64,000 nucleotides of DNA from NCBI GenBank assembly GCA_023460085.1, contig JAEWRI010000012.1, positions 45,990 through 109,989 on the forward strand. The letters are read 5' to 3'. Position numbers and translations under genes: made by a program. The stretch is from Bacillota bacterium. Its GTDB lineage: Bacteria > Bacillota > Clostridia > Christensenellales > SZUA-584. Every line of letters begins with the position of its first letter. Position 1 is the first letter of the stretch. Below, piece after piece: positions 15,617-24,662 of this stretch. The notes beneath the pieces were generated by a model. It did not search any database. It worked only from the letters and a program-made list of their open reading frames with translations, and was not told the DNA's origin.

Positions 15617-17415
15617 CAGTCCATCTTCAGCACGGACATAAACGCTTCGGAGGGCACCTGCACGCTGCCCACCTGCCGCATGCGCTTCTTGCCTTCCTTC
15701 TGTTTTTCGAGCAGCTTTCTTTTGCGCGAAATGTCGCCGCCATAGCACTTGGCCAAAACGTCCTTGCGCATGGCCTTCACCGTCTCGCGTGCAATCACCT
15801 TGCCGCCGATCGCCGCCTGTATCGGTATCTCAAACATCTGGCGCGGTATCGCGTCCTTCAGCTTCTCCGCGATGCTGCGGCCTCTGGCATACGCCTTGTC
15901 ACGATGCACGATGATGGACAACGCATCGCACGCGTCGCCATTCAGCAGCATATCCAGCCGCACAAGGTCGCTCTTGACATAGCCCTTCAGCTCGTAGTCG
16001 AGCGAAGCGTAGCCGCGCGTTTTGGATTTCAGCATATCGAAGAAATCGTATATGATTTCGTTCAAGGGCAGTTCGTAATGAATCATCACGCGCGTCTCTT
16101 CGATATACTCCATGTTTTTGAATACGCCGCGTTTCTCCTGACACAGCTCCATAATCGCGCCCACATACTCGTCCGGCGACATGATGGTGGCGTCCACCAC
16201 CGGCTCCTCCATATACTCAATCATTACAACGGGAGGCAGGTTCGTCGGGTTGTCCACCACCAGCTTCTCGCCCCGGGTGGTGATGACGTTGTAGCTGACA
16301 CCCGGCGCAGTGGTTACCAGATCGAGGTCATATTCGCGCTCCAGCCGTTCCTGGATAATCTCCATATGCAGCAGCCCCAGAAAGCCGCAGCGAAACCCAA
16401 AACCCAGCGCCACCGAGGTTTCCGGCTCGTACAGCAGCGAGGCATCGTTCAGCTCCAGCTTGGCCAGCGCGTCGCGCAGGTCATCGTATTTCGCGCCGTC
16501 CGCAGGGTAAATGCCGCAGAACACCATCGGAGTGACTTCCTTGTATCCGGGCAGCGGTTCCGCTGCGCCGCCCTCCGCGTTGGTGATGGTATCGCCTACG
16601 CGCGTATCGGAAACGTTCTTGATGCTCGCGGCGACGTAGCCCACCTCTCCCGCCGAAAGCGCGGGCGTCGCCAGCAGCGTCGGTGTGAACACGCCCACTT
16701 CTGTGACGGAGAAGCGCTTGCCCGCCGCCATGAAGAGCACCTCGTCGCCCGGCTTCACGCGGCCTTCCTTCACACGTACGAAGCTCAGCGCGCCTTTATA
16801 GTTATCGTAGAGCGAATCGAAAATCATCGCCTTCAGCTGCCCGTCGGGATCCCCCTTGGGCGCGGGCAGATGGTCTACGATGGCGCGAAGCACCTCCTCC
16901 GTGCCGATACCCTCCTTCGCGCTGATGCGCGGCGCGTAGGACGTATCGATGCCCAGCACATCCTCTATCTCTTTGCATACCTCTTCGGGCCGTGCCGACG
17001 GCAGATCGATCTTGTTGATAACGGGCAGTATCTCCAGATTGTTGTCCATCGCGAGGTATACGTTGGCCAGCGTCTGAGCCTCGATGCCCTGGCTCGCGTC
17101 CACGACGAGTATCGCGCCCTCACAGGCGGCCATGGCACGCGAAACTTCGTATGTAAAGTCCACATGGCCCGGCGTGTCGATGAGGTTCAGCATGTACTCC
17201 TCGCCGTCCTTCATATAGAACATGCGCACCGCCTGCGCCTTGATGGTGATGCCGCGCTCCTGCTCCAGTTCCATTGTATCGAGCATCAGCTCGTGCATAT
17301 CACGCTGCGGCACGGTATGCGTCGCTTCAATCAGCCGGTCGGCCAGTGTGGATTTGCCGTGGTCTATGTGCGCGATAATGCAGAAATTCCGCATGCGCGG
17401 GGTAGCTGTCGCCAT
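15616..17415 (-). CDS. lepA: Elongation factor 4 (LepA)
   Basis: EF4 is a ribosome-bound GTPase. The 599-residue protein has the G motifs AHIDHGKSTLADRL, DTPGHVDF and NKIDLPSA, the EF-G-like domains and the LepA-specific C-terminal domain (GGDISRKRKLLEKQKEGKKRMRQVG). It starts at ATG 17415 with AAAGGG 7 bases upstream. The gene is followed without a gap by hemW. Confidence 0.98.
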   Translation of the reverse strand: MATATPRMRNFCIIAHIDHGKSTLADRLIEATHTVPQRDMHELMLDTMELEQERGITIKAQAVRMFYMKDGEEYMLNLIDTPGHVDFTYEVSRAMAACEGAILVVDASQGIEAQTLANVYLAMDNNLEILPVINKIDLPSARPEEVCKEIEDVLGIDTSYAPRISAKEGIGTEEVLRAIVDHLPAPKGDPDGQLKAMIFDSLYDNYKGALSFVRVKEGRVKPGDEVLFMAAGKRFSVTEVGVFTPTLLATPALSAGEVGYVAASIKNVSDTRVGDTITNAEGGAAEPLPGYKEVTPMVFCGIYPADGAKYDDLRDALAKLELNDASLLYEPETSVALGFGFRCGFLGLLHMEIIQERLEREYDLDLVTTAPGVSYNVITTRGEKLVVDNPTNLPPVVMIEYMEEPVVDATIMSPDEYVGAIMELCQEKRGVFKNMEYIEETRVMIHYELPLNEIIYDFFDMLKSKTRGYASLDYELKGYVKSDLVRLDMLLNGDACDALSIIVHRDKAYARGRSIAEKLKDAIPRQMFEIPIQAAIGGKVIARETVKAMRKDVLAKCYGGDISRKRKLLEKQKEGKKRMRQVGSVQVPSEAFMSVLKMD

Positions 17416-17464
17416 GTAGTAACCCTTTCGTGAAGGCCATATCAGCCTTATTCAGGAGAATTAT

Positions 17465-17492
17465 AATATACCGTATGGATTTCGGCAATCAA
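17465..17492 (-). promoter_or_regulatory. Candidate promoter of lepA-hemW
   Basis: On the minus strand TTGATT (17492-17487), 16 bases, TATATT (17470-17465). It is about 50 bases before the lepA start. Nothing else is evident in the 17416-17615 gap. Confidence 0.4.
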
Positions 17493-17615
17493 AAACAAAT
17501 GCCGGGCGTATTTGGCGTATATCCAAAGCAGGGGTGCAACAACGTATCCTGCTTCCACTCGCTGTTAAGGGGATCCCTATAGGCAGCTATCAGCGGCGAA
17601 AAATAGGATGATACC

Positions 17616-18284
17616 TTACATGCTGATGTGAAAAGCTTCTGCGAATAAATGCAATTGGGATTTCTCGGCTATACGCCGCGATGGGGCGTTCGTCCTCAAA
17701 GTGCTGTATAACGGAATTTTGTTCATGGCAAAAACTTGCATGCTCCAGGCAAAAAGCACATGCTTTGCGTATCCTTTCCCCCGGTATTCCAAAGCGGTTT
17801 CAAGCCCTGCTTCATGCCCGTCTGAAATACGTACGCTTCTGCAAACAGACACCGCCCTCTCATCTTCAATATAGACACAGCATGGTTGATCCGTGTGAAT
17901 CTCATCCTTCAGCCAGTAAAACTCATATAAATCAAAGTCATCTATATTATCCGGGCGAAGAATGATACATTGTTTATGCTCCGTATTCATCGGAGGCACA
18001 GCATAACATAACTCTTCAACAATACACCCTGCGCCTACCAATTCGGCATAAACGGCGGGGTCATATACTCCCTCCCGCGCAAGATGAGATATGGCACGGT
18101 ATAGCCTTCTATCCATATCGTACCGCCAATAAACAGCAAGCTTTGCGTCCAGCGTCCTCCCCACATACACCAGAGGCGCGGGTTTCGATCGATCCCATGG
18201 TTCGTTAATAGCAACAAGCCTCTCATCATCGTCTAACACAAACAGAGCGGAAACATGATCCCGTAACAAATCTATATCCGTCAT
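17616..18284 (-). CDS. GNAT family N-acetyltransferase
   Basis: The C-terminal half has the acetyl-CoA-binding motif A of GNAT enzymes (TALEYRGKGYAKHVLFAWSMQV) followed by the typical beta strand and SRRIAEK segment. The N-terminal 100 residues are less conserved. The protein is 222 residues from ATG 18284 (GAGAGG 6 bases upstream); an alternative ATG at 18311 adds nine residues but has poor ribosome-binding spacing. The substrate is unknown. It lies 39 bases after the cupin gene. Confidence 0.75.
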   Translation of the reverse strand: MTDIDLLRDHVSALFVLDDDERLVAINEPWDRSKPAPLVYVGRTLDAKLAVYWRYDMDRRLYRAISHLAREGVYDPAVYAELVGAGCIVEELCYAVPPMNTEHKQCIILRPDNIDDFDLYEFYWLKDEIHTDQPCCVYIEDERAVSVCRSVRISDGHEAGLETALEYRGKGYAKHVLFAWSMQVFAMNKIPLYSTLRTNAPSRRIAEKSQLHLFAEAFHISM

Positions 18285-18323
18285 CGGCAGCCTCTCTTTC
18301 CCGCATTCCATTCCTGCCGGCGG

Positions 18324-18794
18324 TCATTCTCCCTCGTAGTAATCCACCTGCTTTGACATTGACAGAAGCACCCGATGACCCTTCCCGAAAACGCCGACCT
18401 TGTCTGAATCTGGATAAAACGCCACCTCGGGATCGTGAACGATATCAAAGTCCGCATAGACCAGCGGCTCGCTGTCCGAAGCATTGGTAAGCTTATGGGC
18501 CCCGTTCTCGTTGTTCGGGAAATAGAGAAAATCCCCGGCGGACACAGCCTGCTCACCTTTAGGCGTTCTCAGCAGTCCTTTGCCGCTGAGTATGAGAAAG
18601 ACTTCCTCGTTCCTCAAATGATAGTGGTAGGGAACCGCGGATTTGCCCGGTGGGACCTCGTACACAGATACATCGAATTTCTCAGAGTCCTCTTTCCCCA
18701 CAATAATTTTCTTCCTGAATTCGTAGGCCGGATGCTCTGCCCGCTCGACGCATTCCGCCGTTTCCGCTCTCCGGATATACGCTTCCTTATTCAT
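18324..18794 (-). CDS. Cupin domain protein
   Basis: This 156-residue protein has one double-stranded beta-helix cupin domain: PYHYHLRNEEVFLILSGKGLLRTPKGEQAVSAGDFLYFPNNENGAHKL. The potential metal ligands are the two His in HYH, the Glu in EEV and the His near AHKL. Small stand-alone cupins act as metal-dependent isomerases, dioxygenases or sugar-binding proteins; the substrate is not predictable here. ATG 18794 is preceded by GGAGGAAGGAAAACGTACC. Confidence 0.8.
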   Translation of the reverse strand: MNKEAYIRRAETAECVERAEHPAYEFRKKIIVGKEDSEKFDVSVYEVPPGKSAVPYHYHLRNEEVFLILSGKGLLRTPKGEQAVSAGDFLYFPNNENGAHKLTNASDSEPLVYADFDIVHDPEVAFYPDSDKVGVFGKGHRVLLSMSKQVDYYEGE

Positions 18795-18838
18795 GGTACG
18801 TTTTCCTTCCTCCTTCGGACTTGCCGAACCGGGCGGCT

Positions 18839-20050
18839 TTACGCTTTCATTCCCGCCAGATACCCTGTGGAAAAGGCGATCTGCAGATTGAACCCGCCCG
18901 TGTACGCGTCCGCGTCCAAAACCTCACCCGCGAAGTACAGCCCGGAACAGCGTTTGCTCTGCATCGTCGAAGGGTCAATTTCCTTGAGCTCCACACCGCC
19001 GCGCGTAATGACGGCTTCCTCCACAGGGCGCTTGCCGCGCACCGTAAAGCGCAGCGTCTTGAGCGTTCTCGTCAGCGCGATGCGTTCCTCCCGCGTGATG
19101 GAATGCGCTTTCTTTTCGGGAGATATCCCCGTCAGCGTGGTGATATGCGGAATCAGCCGCGCGGGCTCCAGACCTGCCAGCAGGTTGGCGAAATCCTTGT
19201 TGTGCTTCTCGGCGATATCCCGCTGCAGCCGCTTATCCAGCGTGGCCTCATCCAGCGCGGGCTTCAAATCTATCTCTGCGGTATAGCCGTCGCCATCCGT
19301 CATGTGCGCGCTCGCGGAAAGCACGATGGGACCCGAGATGCCGGTGTGCGTAAACAGCAGCTCCCCCTGCTCCTGATAGACAGGTTTGCCTCCGCGCAGC
19401 AACGAAAACGCCACGTTTTTCAGCGTCAGCCCGGCAAGACCGCTAACGTCCTCGCGTGTATCCAGGCCGACCAGCGAAGCCGAAAGCGGGGTTACGCGAT
19501 GCCCGGCTGTCCGCGCGAATTCATAGCCATCCCCCGTACTGCCCGTCGACGGATACGACAGACCGCCTGTGGCAACGATCACGCTGTCGCATTGCAGTGT
19601 CCGTCCGCCTGCCACGACGCCCGAGACCACACCTTCCGTCAAAAGTATTTTCTGTACGGCAGTATTGAGCGAAACGCGCACACTCGCATCTGCGAGTGCC
19701 TTTTCCAGCGCTTTGGTCACGTCGCTGGCCTTGTCGGATTCGGGGAATACGCGCCCGCCGCGCTCCGTCTTGGTCTTCAGGCCGTAGCGCGCCAGCAGAT
19801 CCAGCAGCTCCGCGTTGTCCAGCGCATGGAACGCGCTGTATAAAAATAAGCCGCCGTGTACGACGTGCTCCCGAAACTCCGATATCGGCGCGGCGTTTGT
19901 GAGGTTGCAGCGCCCCTTTCCGGTCAGATACAGCTTCTTGCCCAGCTTGGCGTTCTTTTCCAGAAGCGTCGTATCTTTGCCGGACATCGCGGAGGCATAG
20001 GCGGCCATCATTCCGGCAGGGCCGCCCCCAATCACGATAACGCGCTTCAT
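18839..20050 (-). CDS. FAD-dependent oxidoreductase, HI0933/BaiN family
   Basis: This 403-residue flavoprotein has the N-terminal dinucleotide-binding motif VIVIGGGPAGMMAAYAS and the family segment KKLYLTGKGRCNLTNA. The C-terminal FAD-closing motif is GLYFAGEVLDADAYTGGFNLQIAFSTGYLAG. The family includes YhiN and BaiN; physiological electron partners are mostly undefined. The start ATG overlaps the stop of the RpiR regulator gene by four bases, so the two are probably co-expressed. Confidence 0.9.
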   Translation of the reverse strand: MKRVIVIGGGPAGMMAAYASAMSGKDTTLLEKNAKLGKKLYLTGKGRCNLTNAAPISEFREHVVHGGLFLYSAFHALDNAELLDLLARYGLKTKTERGGRVFPESDKASDVTKALEKALADASVRVSLNTAVQKILLTEGVVSGVVAGGRTLQCDSVIVATGGLSYPSTGSTGDGYEFARTAGHRVTPLSASLVGLDTREDVSGLAGLTLKNVAFSLLRGGKPVYQEQGELLFTHTGISGPIVLSASAHMTDGDGYTAEIDLKPALDEATLDKRLQRDIAEKHNKDFANLLAGLEPARLIPHITTLTGISPEKKAHSITREERIALTRTLKTLRFTVRGKRPVEEAVITRGGVELKEIDPSTMQSKRCSGLYFAGEVLDADAYTGGFNLQIAFSTGYLAGMKA

Positions 20051-20916
20051 GCGTGCTTGTCCTTGTTCGTATAAACATCCTGCTTCAGCCAGAGATCCTC
20101 CAGCATTTCAAAGTTCTGCTTCAGCCCGTCCTTCTTGCGCATCCCCACGAGAAGCACCAGCGTATTGAGTACGCTCAGCGGCGCAACGAGGGAATCGACA
20201 AACAGATTCATGTCCATGCTGACGTACAGGCACTCGTCCGACAGCGGCACGAGCGGAGAATGCGCACTGTCGGTGATGGACAATACCTTTGCGCCATTTT
20301 TCTTTGCAAACGTAACGCCCTCCACCGTGCGCGAGGAATACCGCGGGAAACTGATCGCCAGCACGAGGTCCTCGCTTCCGGCGTGCATCAGATGTCCGAA
20401 GATATCGCCTCCGACGCTGGCCGTCGCGAGACAGGTGTTGGGAATGATGTAGTTCAGATAATACCAGAGAAACTGTGCCAGCGGCGCGCTGGCGCGCATG
20501 CCGAGTATATATACCTGCCGGGCCGCCAAAATCATGTCCGCGGCTTTGGCTACCATGTCGTAATCCAGCACCTCTTTGACGTGCCGCAGGCTGGTAATAT
20601 CCGTGCGCAGGGAGGTGCGGACGAGATCCTCCTCCGACATGTCGCTGCCCAGCCCCATGCGCTGTACATTGGTCAGACGGGTCTTAATGATCTCCTGCAG
20701 CTTCTTTTGAAGCTCCGGGTAACCATCGTATCCGAGCGCGCACGCAAAGCGCACCACCGTGGATTCGCTGACGCCCACCAGCTCTCCCAAACGCGAGGCA
20801 GTGATAAACGCAACGGTATCGTAGTGATCTACAATGTACGAAGCGATAGCCTTATGACCCTTGCTCATGCCATGCTGGGATTCTGCAATGGTCTTAATGA
20901 TATCATTTTCTTGCAT
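20047..20916 (-). CDS. MurR/RpiR family transcriptional regulator
   Basis: The 289-residue protein has an N-terminal HTH_6 domain (about 1-77, with LGELVGVSESTVVRFACALGYDGYPELQ) and a C-terminal SIS sugar-isomerase-like domain (about 120-250, with VYILGMRASAPLAQFLWYYLN and LVLAISFPRYSSRTV). RpiR regulators usually sense phosphosugars. No sugar operon is adjacent; the partner gene is the BaiN-like flavoprotein, so its ligand is unclear. An inverted repeat flanks its promoter. Confidence 0.92.
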   Translation of the reverse strand: MQENDIIKTIAESQHGMSKGHKAIASYIVDHYDTVAFITASRLGELVGVSESTVVRFACALGYDGYPELQKKLQEIIKTRLTNVQRMGLGSDMSEEDLVRTSLRTDITSLRHVKEVLDYDMVAKAADMILAARQVYILGMRASAPLAQFLWYYLNYIIPNTCLATASVGGDIFGHLMHAGSEDLVLAISFPRYSSRTVEGVTFAKKNGAKVLSITDSAHSPLVPLSDECLYVSMDMNLFVDSLVAPLSVLNTLVLLVGMRKKDGLKQNFEMLEDLWLKQDVYTNKDKHA

Positions 20917-20924
20917 ACTACCCC

Positions 20925-20978
20925 CACATATAGCTTATTTGACACCACATTGTAGCACATCCGGACCTATATGTGCAA
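20925..20978 (-). promoter_or_regulatory. rpiR promoter with flanking inverted repeat
   Basis: Promoter on the minus strand: TTGCAC (20978-20973), 18 bases, TACAAT (20954-20949). Perfect 9-bp arms CACATATAG (20925-20933) and CTATATGTG (20967-20975) lie on either side, one over the -35 and the other just before the start codon. The upstream part lies inside the surE 3' end. Confidence 0.5.
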
Positions 20979-21743
20979 TTTGATTTTTTGAATCCTGCAT
21001 GAAAGCGCATCCATACGCGTCCTGTCCGTTAAGTCAAACCTGAGAGGAGTGATGGCGGCGTACCCCTTATTCACCGTTCCCGCGTCGGTATCCTCGCCCG
21101 CGTCTTCTTCCACGTACCGTCCGGACATCCATACGTATTCCCTTCCGCGGGGATCGCTGCGCACATCGATTTCGTCGGCGAACATCGTACCGCTCTGCCG
21201 CACCGCGCGGATACCCTTCACGTTTTCATAAGGAATGTCGGGCACGTTAAGATTATACAGCACGCCGCGCTGCTTCTCATCGAACAGTCCGCTTCCGATT
21301 ACCTGCGCGGCCACCTCGGCAGCCGCATCCAGATACACCGGCTCAGAGTTGCAGCAGGAGACCGCAAGCGCGTTGTATCCCATAATCACGGCGTCCAGCG
21401 CAGCCGCCACGGTACCGGAATATAGAATATCCGTCCCCATGTTGGGGCCATGGTTGATGCCCGACACGACCAGATCGACGCCCTGCTTCAGTACGTGCGC
21501 GATGCCTATCTTCGTACAGTCCACCGGCAACCCATCCGTAGCATAACAAGCCACGTTTTCGAGGCCTGCCAGTGCTACTTTTTTCACGCGCAGCGGCCGA
21601 TAGATGGTAATGGAATGCGACGTGGCACTGCGCTCCGCGTCCGGCGCAACCACCGTTACCTCGTGATCGCAAGAAAGGCGCTTTGCCAGCGCCTGTATGC
21701 CTGCGGCATGAATGCCGTCGTCATTGACTACCAGTATTCTCAT
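20967..21743 (-). CDS. surE: 5'/3'-nucleotidase SurE
   Basis: SurE is a metal-dependent phosphatase acting on nucleoside monophosphates. The 258-residue protein starts MRILVVNDDGIHAAGIQAL with the metal-binding Asp pair. It also has the conserved SGINHGPNMGTDILYSGTVAAALD loop (Ser and Asn ligands) and a C-terminal dimer-swap arm. The stop is 50 bases upstream of the rpiR start, and the rpiR promoter overlaps it. Confidence 0.95.
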   Translation of the reverse strand: MRILVVNDDGIHAAGIQALAKRLSCDHEVTVVAPDAERSATSHSITIYRPLRVKKVALAGLENVACYATDGLPVDCTKIGIAHVLKQGVDLVVSGINHGPNMGTDILYSGTVAAALDAVIMGYNALAVSCCNSEPVYLDAAAEVAAQVIGSGLFDEKQRGVLYNLNVPDIPYENVKGIRAVRQSGTMFADEIDVRSDPRGREYVWMSGRYVEEDAGEDTDAGTVNKGYAAITPLRFDLTDRTRMDALSCRIQKIKLHI

Positions 21744-21797
21744 AGTCCCCTCCCGCCGCTTGTATTGTACAGGAGGCGGCGGGACGTGTCAATCTGC

Positions 21798-22955
21798 TCA
21801 GCCAAACAGCCACCATACCAGTATGCTGTTAATCGCGTTGGTATAATTGCGCGCCGGTACCGTCTCTCCCGCGACGGCGTCCACGCGTCCCACCTCTTTC
21901 CCGTCCTGAAGTATGCGCAGATATCCTATCTTCTGCCCCTTTTCGATGGGTGCACGCACCTCCTCCAGCAGCACAAGCTCCTTCTCAATCTGCCCTTCGG
22001 CACCCTTCTCCAGCAGCATGGCGAATTCACCGGAAGCGTACACATCAATACTGTCCTTCGTCCCTCCGCTTATCGGATAGTTCTGACAAAGCTGCTGACC
22101 GTTGCGCACGACTGTAGTAGCAGAAAATCCTGCGAAGGCGTAATCCAGCGCGGTCTTGGCATCCTCAAACCGCGTATTGCTGTTGGGAGCGCCAAGCGAT
22201 ACATAGATGAACCGCACATTATCGCGCTTTGCCGTAGCCGCAAGGCAATAACCCGCCGCATTGGACGATCCGGTGCACAAGCCGTCGCAGCCCTCGTAAT
22301 AACGTACCAGCCGGTTGTTGTTGGCCATCTCGGTTGCGTCGCGGTCTCCGGGATGCACGTAATTCTCCAGCCAGATGGTACTCCAGGTGAACAGCAGATC
22401 GTATTTCACGACTTCGCGGGTAAGCGTCGCCGCGTCACGTGCGCTCATGGTCTGTCCATCGGCGTCAAGTCCTGTCGCGTTTACGAAGTGTGCGCCCAGA
22501 CCCATTTCCTGCGCCTTGGTGTTCATCATCTCCACGAAGGCCTGTTCGCTGCCCGCCATCTTCTCCGCGAGGGCCACCGTCGCGTCGTTGGCGCTGGCCA
22601 CCACCATCGCTTTCATCAGGTTCGCTACCGTGTGGGCGGTATTGATGTCCAGAAACACCTGCGTCCCGCCCATGGATGCGGCATGCTCGCTGATCGTCAC
22701 CGTATCCTCCAGCGACAGCCTTCCGGTTTTCACGGCATCAAACAACAGCATCATCGTCATTGTCTTGACAAGGCTCGCGCAGGGCATCTGCGCATCCGCG
22801 TCCTTCTCCTGTAGCACAGTGCCGGAATTCGCATCCATCAATATAAAGCTCTTCGCCTGAGGCGAGATCGCCTCCGCATGCGCGGTTGCCGGCGCCGTCA
22901 GAATGCCCGTAAGGGCAAGCGCTGCTGCAAGCATCACAAGTCCCGTTTTTTTCAT
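21798..22955 (-). CDS. D-alanyl-D-alanine carboxypeptidase (PBP5/DacF type) with altered KTG motif
   Basis: This secreted penicillin-binding protein trims peptidoglycan stem peptides. A signal peptide (KKTGLVMLAAALALTGILTAPATAHA) precedes the peptidase S11 domain, with SxxK in CASLVKTM and SxN in VASANDA, and a C-terminal PBP5_C domain ending in a possible membrane helix (SILVWWLFG). The third active-site motif, normally KTG, reads CTG (DGLCTGSSNAAGYC). I use ATG 22955, 6 bases after GGGTG; the frame is open to 23030. The length is 385 residues. Confidence 0.88.
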   Translation of the reverse strand: MKKTGLVMLAAALALTGILTAPATAHAEAISPQAKSFILMDANSGTVLQEKDADAQMPCASLVKTMTMMLLFDAVKTGRLSLEDTVTISEHAASMGGTQVFLDINTAHTVANLMKAMVVASANDATVALAEKMAGSEQAFVEMMNTKAQEMGLGAHFVNATGLDADGQTMSARDAATLTREVVKYDLLFTWSTIWLENYVHPGDRDATEMANNNRLVRYYEGCDGLCTGSSNAAGYCLAATAKRDNVRFIYVSLGAPNSNTRFEDAKTALDYAFAGFSATTVVRNGQQLCQNYPISGGTKDSIDVYASGEFAMLLEKGAEGQIEKELVLLEEVRAPIEKGQKIGYLRILQDGKEVGRVDAVAGETVPARNYTNAINSILVWWLFG

Positions 22956-23043
22956 ATTCATCACCCTTTTTGCTTTTGCGGTTAGTTTTCCCGAAGAGAA
23001 AGGAGATATTCTTAAAGGCTTTTTGAACATCGCGCCATATGGG

Positions 23044-23072
23044 TTGAATCACTGACACGATTCCGGTATAAT
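23044..23072 (+). promoter_or_regulatory. Promoter of the NlpC/P60 lipoprotein gene
   Basis: TTGAAT (23044-23049), 17 bases, TATAAT (23067-23072). The next gene starts at 23079, only 7 bases after the -10 box, which suggests a leaderless mRNA. Confidence 0.75.
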
Positions 23073-23078
23073 GACTGC

Positions 23079-23774
23079 ATGATGAGGATACGCAAAATAT
23101 TACTGTCGGCACTATGTCTGCTTCTCGTGACCGCAATGCTCGCATCGTGCGCCCCTGTCACCGCGGAAGAAAACGATCGGCAGCGTAAATATTACGAGGA
23201 AAAGTACGCCAACGAAGCAGCGCCTTCGGAGAAGGTTCAGGCGCTTCTGGATTTGCTGGACACCTGCGTGGGCGGCCAGTACATCTTCAGCGGTCAGGGC
23301 GATCCCATTACACAGGAGTTTATTGACGGCGTATATAAGCTTTATCCCGATTACTTCAGTGACGGACGGCTTGAATACTTTGAAGCGATCGCGCAGGAGG
23401 ACGACGGCTGGGAATTCCCCGAGGACTACTGCTGGGACTGCAGCGGCCTCTGGTGGTATGCCGTCAACATACTGGGCTATTACGACCAATACACCGACCG
23501 TACGGCGAGCGACACCTATTACGACTACTGCACTCCCATTACGAAGGATGAACTGCAACCGGGCGACATCGTGTTTCTGGACGACGAGAACGGCAAGATA
23601 GTCCACATGGGCATCGTGGGCAGACAGGGTTATATCTATGAAGCTTCGGGCGGATTTATCGGTGTGGTGCGAAAGCGCACCGTGGACAGCCGCATCTACA
23701 ACAACATCGTGAACGGCGGGGTGCTCGTATACAACAATTGGGACATCTTCGGTCGGCCCAAGATATTTGAATAA
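23079..23774 (+). CDS. NlpC/P60 family lipoprotein
   Basis: This 231-residue exported protein has a signal peptide with a lipobox (MRIRKILLSALCLLLVTAMLASC; Cys about 24). It also has a C-terminal NlpC/P60 cysteine peptidase domain with CSGLWWYAVN (catalytic Cys), LQPGDIVFLDD and VHMGIVG (catalytic His). Such enzymes cleave peptidoglycan peptides. It is divergent from the carboxypeptidase gene, which suggests a cell-wall role. No Shine-Dalgarno precedes either ATG (23079, 23082). Confidence 0.85.
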   Translation: MMRIRKILLSALCLLLVTAMLASCAPVTAEENDRQRKYYEEKYANEAAPSEKVQALLDLLDTCVGGQYIFSGQGDPITQEFIDGVYKLYPDYFSDGRLEYFEAIAQEDDGWEFPEDYCWDCSGLWWYAVNILGYYDQYTDRTASDTYYDYCTPITKDELQPGDIVFLDDENGKIVHMGIVGRQGYIYEASGGFIGVVRKRTVDSRIYNNIVNGGVLVYNNWDIFGRPKIFE

Positions 23775-23790
23775 AGCGCTGTATAATTAC

Positions 23791-23818
23791 AAAAACCGGG
23801 TTTTGCGCCCGGTTTTTT
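23791..23818. terminator. Bidirectional terminator between lipoprotein gene and punA
   Basis: AAAACCGGG (23792-23800) pairs with CCCGGTTTT (23808-23816) and is followed by T residues. A runs on the other side suit the convergent punA transcript as well. Confidence 0.85.
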
Positions 23819-23834
23819 CGTGTCTCCATTTCTG

Positions 23835-24662
23835 TTACTCGGCGAGTTGTTCGATGAAGCCGTCCAGCAGCGCCGCGATGCGCCCTGCGGCTACCTTGCC
23901 TGTCTCCATCACTTCCGCGTGCGAAAGCGGCTGATCGAGCATGCCCGCCGCCATATTGGTGATGCACGAGATCGCCGCCGAAGACACGCCTGCATGCGCC
24001 GCTGCGATGATCTCCGGCACGGTGGACATCCCCACCGCGTCCGCGCCCAGTATCCGTGCCGCTCTGATCTCGGCGGGCGTCTCGAAGGAGGGCCCCTTCA
24101 TCATCATGTATACGCCCTTGCGCACCGCAACGCTTTTCTGCGTGGCGGCACGCTGCAGCATCGCGATCAGCTTTTTATCGTAGGCATAGCTCATATCGGG
24201 AAAGCGCGGTCCGAATTCGTCGAGGTTCGGCCCTTCCAGCGGATTCAAAAACGTGAAGTTGATATGGTCCTCGATGAGCATAATATCGCCCGGCGCAAAG
24301 TCCGCGTTGACACCGCCCGCGGCGTTGGTCGCGAGCAGCGTTTTCACGCCCAGCCTGAACAGCGTGCGCAGCGGCACCACCGTCTCGGCGGGCGCATATC
24401 CCTCGTAGCAGTGGAAGCGTCCCTGCATGCACACCACCTCCACACCGTGCCTGCGTCCGAACACCAGCCGCCCGGCATGCCCCGGCACGGTAGACAGCGG
24501 AAAGCCCGGAATATCCGCGTATGGGATCGTCTGAGCGCCTTCCATGGAATCCGCGTAATCCCCAAGGCCGCTGCCCAGCACAATGCAGAGCTTCGGACGC
24601 CTTTCCGTCGCGTTGATGAGCGCCTCGTAAGCGCCCTGTATCCTTTCCGAAATAGTCGTCAT
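23835..24662 (-). CDS. punA: Purine-nucleoside phosphorylase (trimeric type)
   Basis: This enzyme cleaves inosine/guanosine with phosphate to base and ribose 1-phosphate. The 275-residue protein has the PNP class II signatures: CIVLGSGLGDYAD, VPGHAGRLVFGRRHG, MQGRFHCYEGY and ATNAAGGVN. ATG 24662 overlaps the deoB stop (ATGA); the frame continues upstream inside deoB but without similarity. With deoB it forms a nucleoside salvage operon. Confidence 0.95.
   Translation of the reverse strand: MTTISERIQGAYEALINATERRPKLCIVLGSGLGDYADSMEGAQTIPYADIPGFPLSTVPGHAGRLVFGRRHGVEVVCMQGRFHCYEGYAPAETVVPLRTLFRLGVKTLLATNAAGGVNADFAPGDIMLIEDHINFTFLNPLEGPNLDEFGPRFPDMSYAYDKKLIAMLQRAATQKSVAVRKGVYMMMKGPSFETPAEIRAARILGADAVGMSTVPEIIAAAHAGVSSAAISCITNMAAGMLDQPLSHAEVMETGKVAAGRIAALLDGFIEQLAE

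Noticed and set aside
15904..17433. 509-codon plus-strand open frame over lepA
   Set aside because: Fully antisense to lepA; composition rich in His/Arg, typical of shadow frames.
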